Of a stretch of DNA of 7,047 nt, positions 5,074-7,047 are shown piece after piece (positions within the stretch are counted from its first letter, which is position 1; each line of letters begins with the position of its first letter). The stretch is from Lachnospiraceae bacterium (GTDB taxonomy: Bacteria; Bacillota; Clostridia; Lachnospirales; Lachnospiraceae): NCBI GenBank assembly GCA_017475845.1, contig JAFVEU010000090.1, positions 1 to 7,047 of the forward strand. The letters run 5' to 3'. The translations under genes and the position numbers were made by a program. Under the pieces are notes generated by a model. The model made no database searches. It saw only the letters and a list, made by a program, of their open reading frames with translations, and had not been told where the DNA came from.

Positions 5074-7047
5074 CTATCTCGAAGAATAGGTTCCGTCATC
5101 CTGTCTTGAAACGTTGAATTCATAAAGCAGATCTCCCTCGCCGGAAGTATCTCCGCCCTCGTCACGGGGCTCTTCCTCAGCCGGTTCCTGAGGAGTTTCC
5201 TCATCTCCACTGTCATTCACCTCCGGGCTCTCCGGGGTTTCTCCCGTATCCGCGGCAACGTCGCCCTCAGGCTCATCCACTGTCTCCTCCGCGCTCTCCT
5301 TAGGGATCGCCCTGGGATCGTAGGCCTCTACCGATGTGGATACCACTCTCTGCTTATTCTTTTCCGCATTGCTGCGTACATCGACCCCTATGGAAGCCAG
5401 CTCGTCGTTTATTATCTCCTGCCTTACCCTGTCTCTCCATTCGGGATCCGCTATATCCATAAGGGCTACCGTATAGGTCGTCCTGTCTGCGATATTGGAA
5501 AGATCCGTTGCTCTCTCTTCTCCGATACCGTATTCATCCTTCAATATCCCAATGATCCTCTGATACTCCTCAGTAAGAGGTCCATCGATACCGTTGGCTC
5601 TGGCTTCCTCTATATGGTCATTATAATACGCCACACCCTCTATGAGAGAATTCAGGGCCTCCAGATTCTTCCCCTGTTTTGCGTAATCGTCGTAGGACTC
5701 ATACTTCCTGTCAAGAGTCATGATAGTCACGGTATTATCGAATATCTGCTGGCTTTCCTCGTCAAGCCCGCGTACTCCGGCCATCGAGCGGAAAGCATCA
5801 TCATACTGTCCTCTCTGATACTCTTCCTTACCCTGCTTTACAAAGCCTGCCTTGGGGAATACCGACAGACAGAATATTATCATTGCCGTAAGTGAAGCAA
5901 AGAAGATAAATACCGCTATGATCTTCTTCCTGGGGATCTTCTTCTCCGGAGGTCCGTCATCTGCCGGTTTCTTTTCCTTCTTCGGCTTCTTCGGCTTCGG
6001 TTTCTTTTCTTTCTTGGGTTTCGGCTTCTTTTCCTTCTTCTTTTTCTTCTTGCCCTCTTCTTCCTCAGCCTCTTTTATGACCTGCATGTTCTCCAGGGTG
6101 GCTTCGGAATGCCCTCCTGTTTCATCATCTTCGTCATCATCGCTGCTCTCAAAGAGTGCTCCCAGCAGCCTCTTAAAGAATCCGGGTTTCTTTTCCTTTT
6201 TCTCCCCGTCTTCTCCGTCGTCGCCTCCAAGGCTGCCTCCTCCGCCGCCGCGGGACGGCTTCTTTTCTTCGGCATCGGTAACGACCTCCGTACCTCCTCC
6301 CTCAAGATCCATGGAGTCTACGATTATGCCGTCTTCTTCAAGAGGAGGCATGTCCAGAGCTTCTCCGGCAGCTTCGGCTTTTCCGGCCTTCTTAGCCCTT
6401 TTGGGCTTTTCTTCCTCGCCGTCCTCTTCACTTTCCTCTTCATCCTCTCCATCCTTCTTCTTTCCGAAGAGACTGAAGAGACCGCCTAAGAGTCCGCCTT
6501 TCTTTTTCTTTTTTTTCTTTTCTTCGGGAGCTTCTTCCGCTGCCTTGTCCGCAGCTGAAAGATCGGCCAGCTCATCAACTGCGCCGCTTTCCTCCGCGAC
6601 TCCGAGCATGCTCATCAGCTCGTCGTCAACCATCTCATTGCTGTCGTTCTTCTTTAAGAGATCACTTATCTCGGACAACTCGTCATCCTGAGGGATCTCA
6701 TCGATTATCTCGGTAACATCCTTGTCATCAGACCCCGATACTCCTGCAAGCAGATCCTCCTCCGGAGCTGCTTCCGCTGCATCCGGCAACAGATCATCCA
6801 AAGCATCCGGTACCGTATCTCCTTCTGCCGGTGCCTCTCCTTCCCCAAGCTCAGGGATCACTCCAAGAAGATCGGCGATCTCATCCTCCGACATATCATC
6901 CCCTGACGGTGCAGCTTCCGGTCCGGCATCTTCTGCCCCGGATCCGGCTTCTTCTGTTTCCGGTTCTGCTTCTATCTCGGGCTCTGCTTCCGCTTCAGGC
7001 GCAGGCTCCTCTGCCGGAGCTTCCTCAGGCGCTGCATCCTCTGCGGA
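5074..7047 (-). CDS. Low-complexity single-pass membrane protein with C-terminal extracytoplasmic domain (5' end outside window)
   Basis: Open from the right edge to TAG at 5074-5076, 657 codons; the ATG at 6894 is internal or at best an alternative start, because the frame continues upstream with the same Glu/Ala/Pro-rich composition. Numbered from that Met: residues 1-125 are acidic with repeated short hydrophobic motifs (EIADLLGV, EISDLLKK, ELMSMLGV). Then come two similar modules of lysine tract, glycine/leucine/phenylalanine core and acidic tract (about 126-160 and 232-258). A Lys/Pro-rich block (281-324) precedes one transmembrane segment (about 325-346, AVFIFFASLTAMIIFCLSVF). A folded, helix-rich domain follows (350-530), opening with a TPR-like stretch (GKEEYQRGQYDDAF), and then an acidic tail (535-590). 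The lysines before the membrane predict cytoplasmic N-terminus and external C-terminus. I do not recognise the family. It precedes hisH by 18 bases, which argues for co-transcription, not shared function. Confidence 0.8.
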   Translation of the reverse strand, partial: SAEDAAPEEAPAEEPAPEAEAEPEIEAEPETEEAGSGAEDAGPEAAPSGDDMSEDEIADLLGVIPELGEGEAPAEGDTVPDALDDLLPDAAEAAPEEDLLAGVSGSDDKDVTEIIDEIPQDDELSEISDLLKKNDSNEMVDDELMSMLGVAEESGAVDELADLSAADKAAEEAPEEKKKKKKKGGLLGGLFSLFGKKKDGEDEEESEEDGEEEKPKRAKKAGKAEAAGEALDMPPLEEDGIIVDSMDLEGGGTEVVTDAEEKKPSRGGGGGSLGGDDGEDGEKKEKKPGFFKRLLGALFESSDDDEDDETGGHSEATLENMQVIKEAEEEEGKKKKKKEKKPKPKKEKKPKPKKPKKEKKPADDGPPEKKIPRKKIIAVFIFFASLTAMIIFCLSVFPKAGFVKQGKEEYQRGQYDDAFRSMAGVRGLDEESQQIFDNTVTIMTLDRKYESYDDYAKQGKNLEALNSLIEGVAYYNDHIEEARANGIDGPLTEEYQRIIGILKDEYGIGEERATDLSNIADRTTYTVALMDIADPEWRDRVRQEIINDELASIGVDVRSNAEKNKQRVVSTSVEAYDPRAIPKESAEETVDEPEGDVAADTGETPESPEVNDSGDEETPQEPAEEEPRDEGGDTSGEGDLLYEFNVSRQDDGTYSSR

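Noticed and set aside
5852..6691. 279-codon plus-strand open frame rich in Ser and Phe
   Set aside because: It is the complement of the Lys/Glu/Asp-rich arm of the minus-strand membrane protein. Purine-rich codons on one strand give stop-poor Ser/Phe frames on the other. The product has no recognisable domain.
5074..6894. Membrane-protein gene starting at the ATG at 6894
   Set aside because: The frame remains open to the window edge with the same Glu/Ala/Pro composition and no ribosome binding site precedes this ATG (GGGGATGAT only), so the gene is treated as truncated at its 5' end.

Overview
The window looks like chromosomal DNA of a Clostridia bacterium, most likely Lachnospiraceae-type. 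The grounds are a free-standing AICAR transformylase next to a PurO-type IMP cyclohydrolase, AAAGGAG-type ribosome binding sites, a tRNA gene without encoded CCA, and a moderate base composition. The taxonomic call is inference from gene content only.

Layout from left to right. Positions 1-409 (minus strand) hold the first 136 codons of a sugar-phosphate nucleotidyltransferase whose 3' end lies outside the window. A near-consensus plus-strand promoter (403-431) overlaps the start of that gene and points at tRNA-Leu(CAA) (632-714). Between them lies a leader of about 190 bases packed with repeated, perfect or nearly perfect short-loop hairpins. A rho-independent terminator (718-747) follows the tRNA. 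Next come 2.7 copies of a 64-bp tandem repeat (751-925), each copy carrying an 8-bp dyad, in the convergent gap between the tRNA and the purine genes.

From 929 to the right edge all genes read on the minus strand and are closely spaced. In transcription order they are: a very low-complexity single-pass membrane protein (5' end outside the window), hisH, hisF, ung, a PurO-type IMP cyclohydrolase, a possible 28-residue basic micro-ORF, and the free-standing AICAR transformylase. HisH and HisF make imidazole glycerol phosphate and release AICAR. The transformylase and cyclohydrolase turn AICAR into IMP. The cluster therefore encodes both the release of AICAR by histidine synthesis and its return to the purine pool, with uracil-DNA glycosylase in the middle (its start overlaps the end of hisF by 13 bases).

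The enzymes are well-known families with intact catalytic residues. The less explained parts are the hairpin-rich tRNA leader, the 64-bp repeats, the micro-ORF, and the charged, repeat-bearing membrane protein. No mobile-element gene, CRISPR array or recognisable riboswitch was seen.
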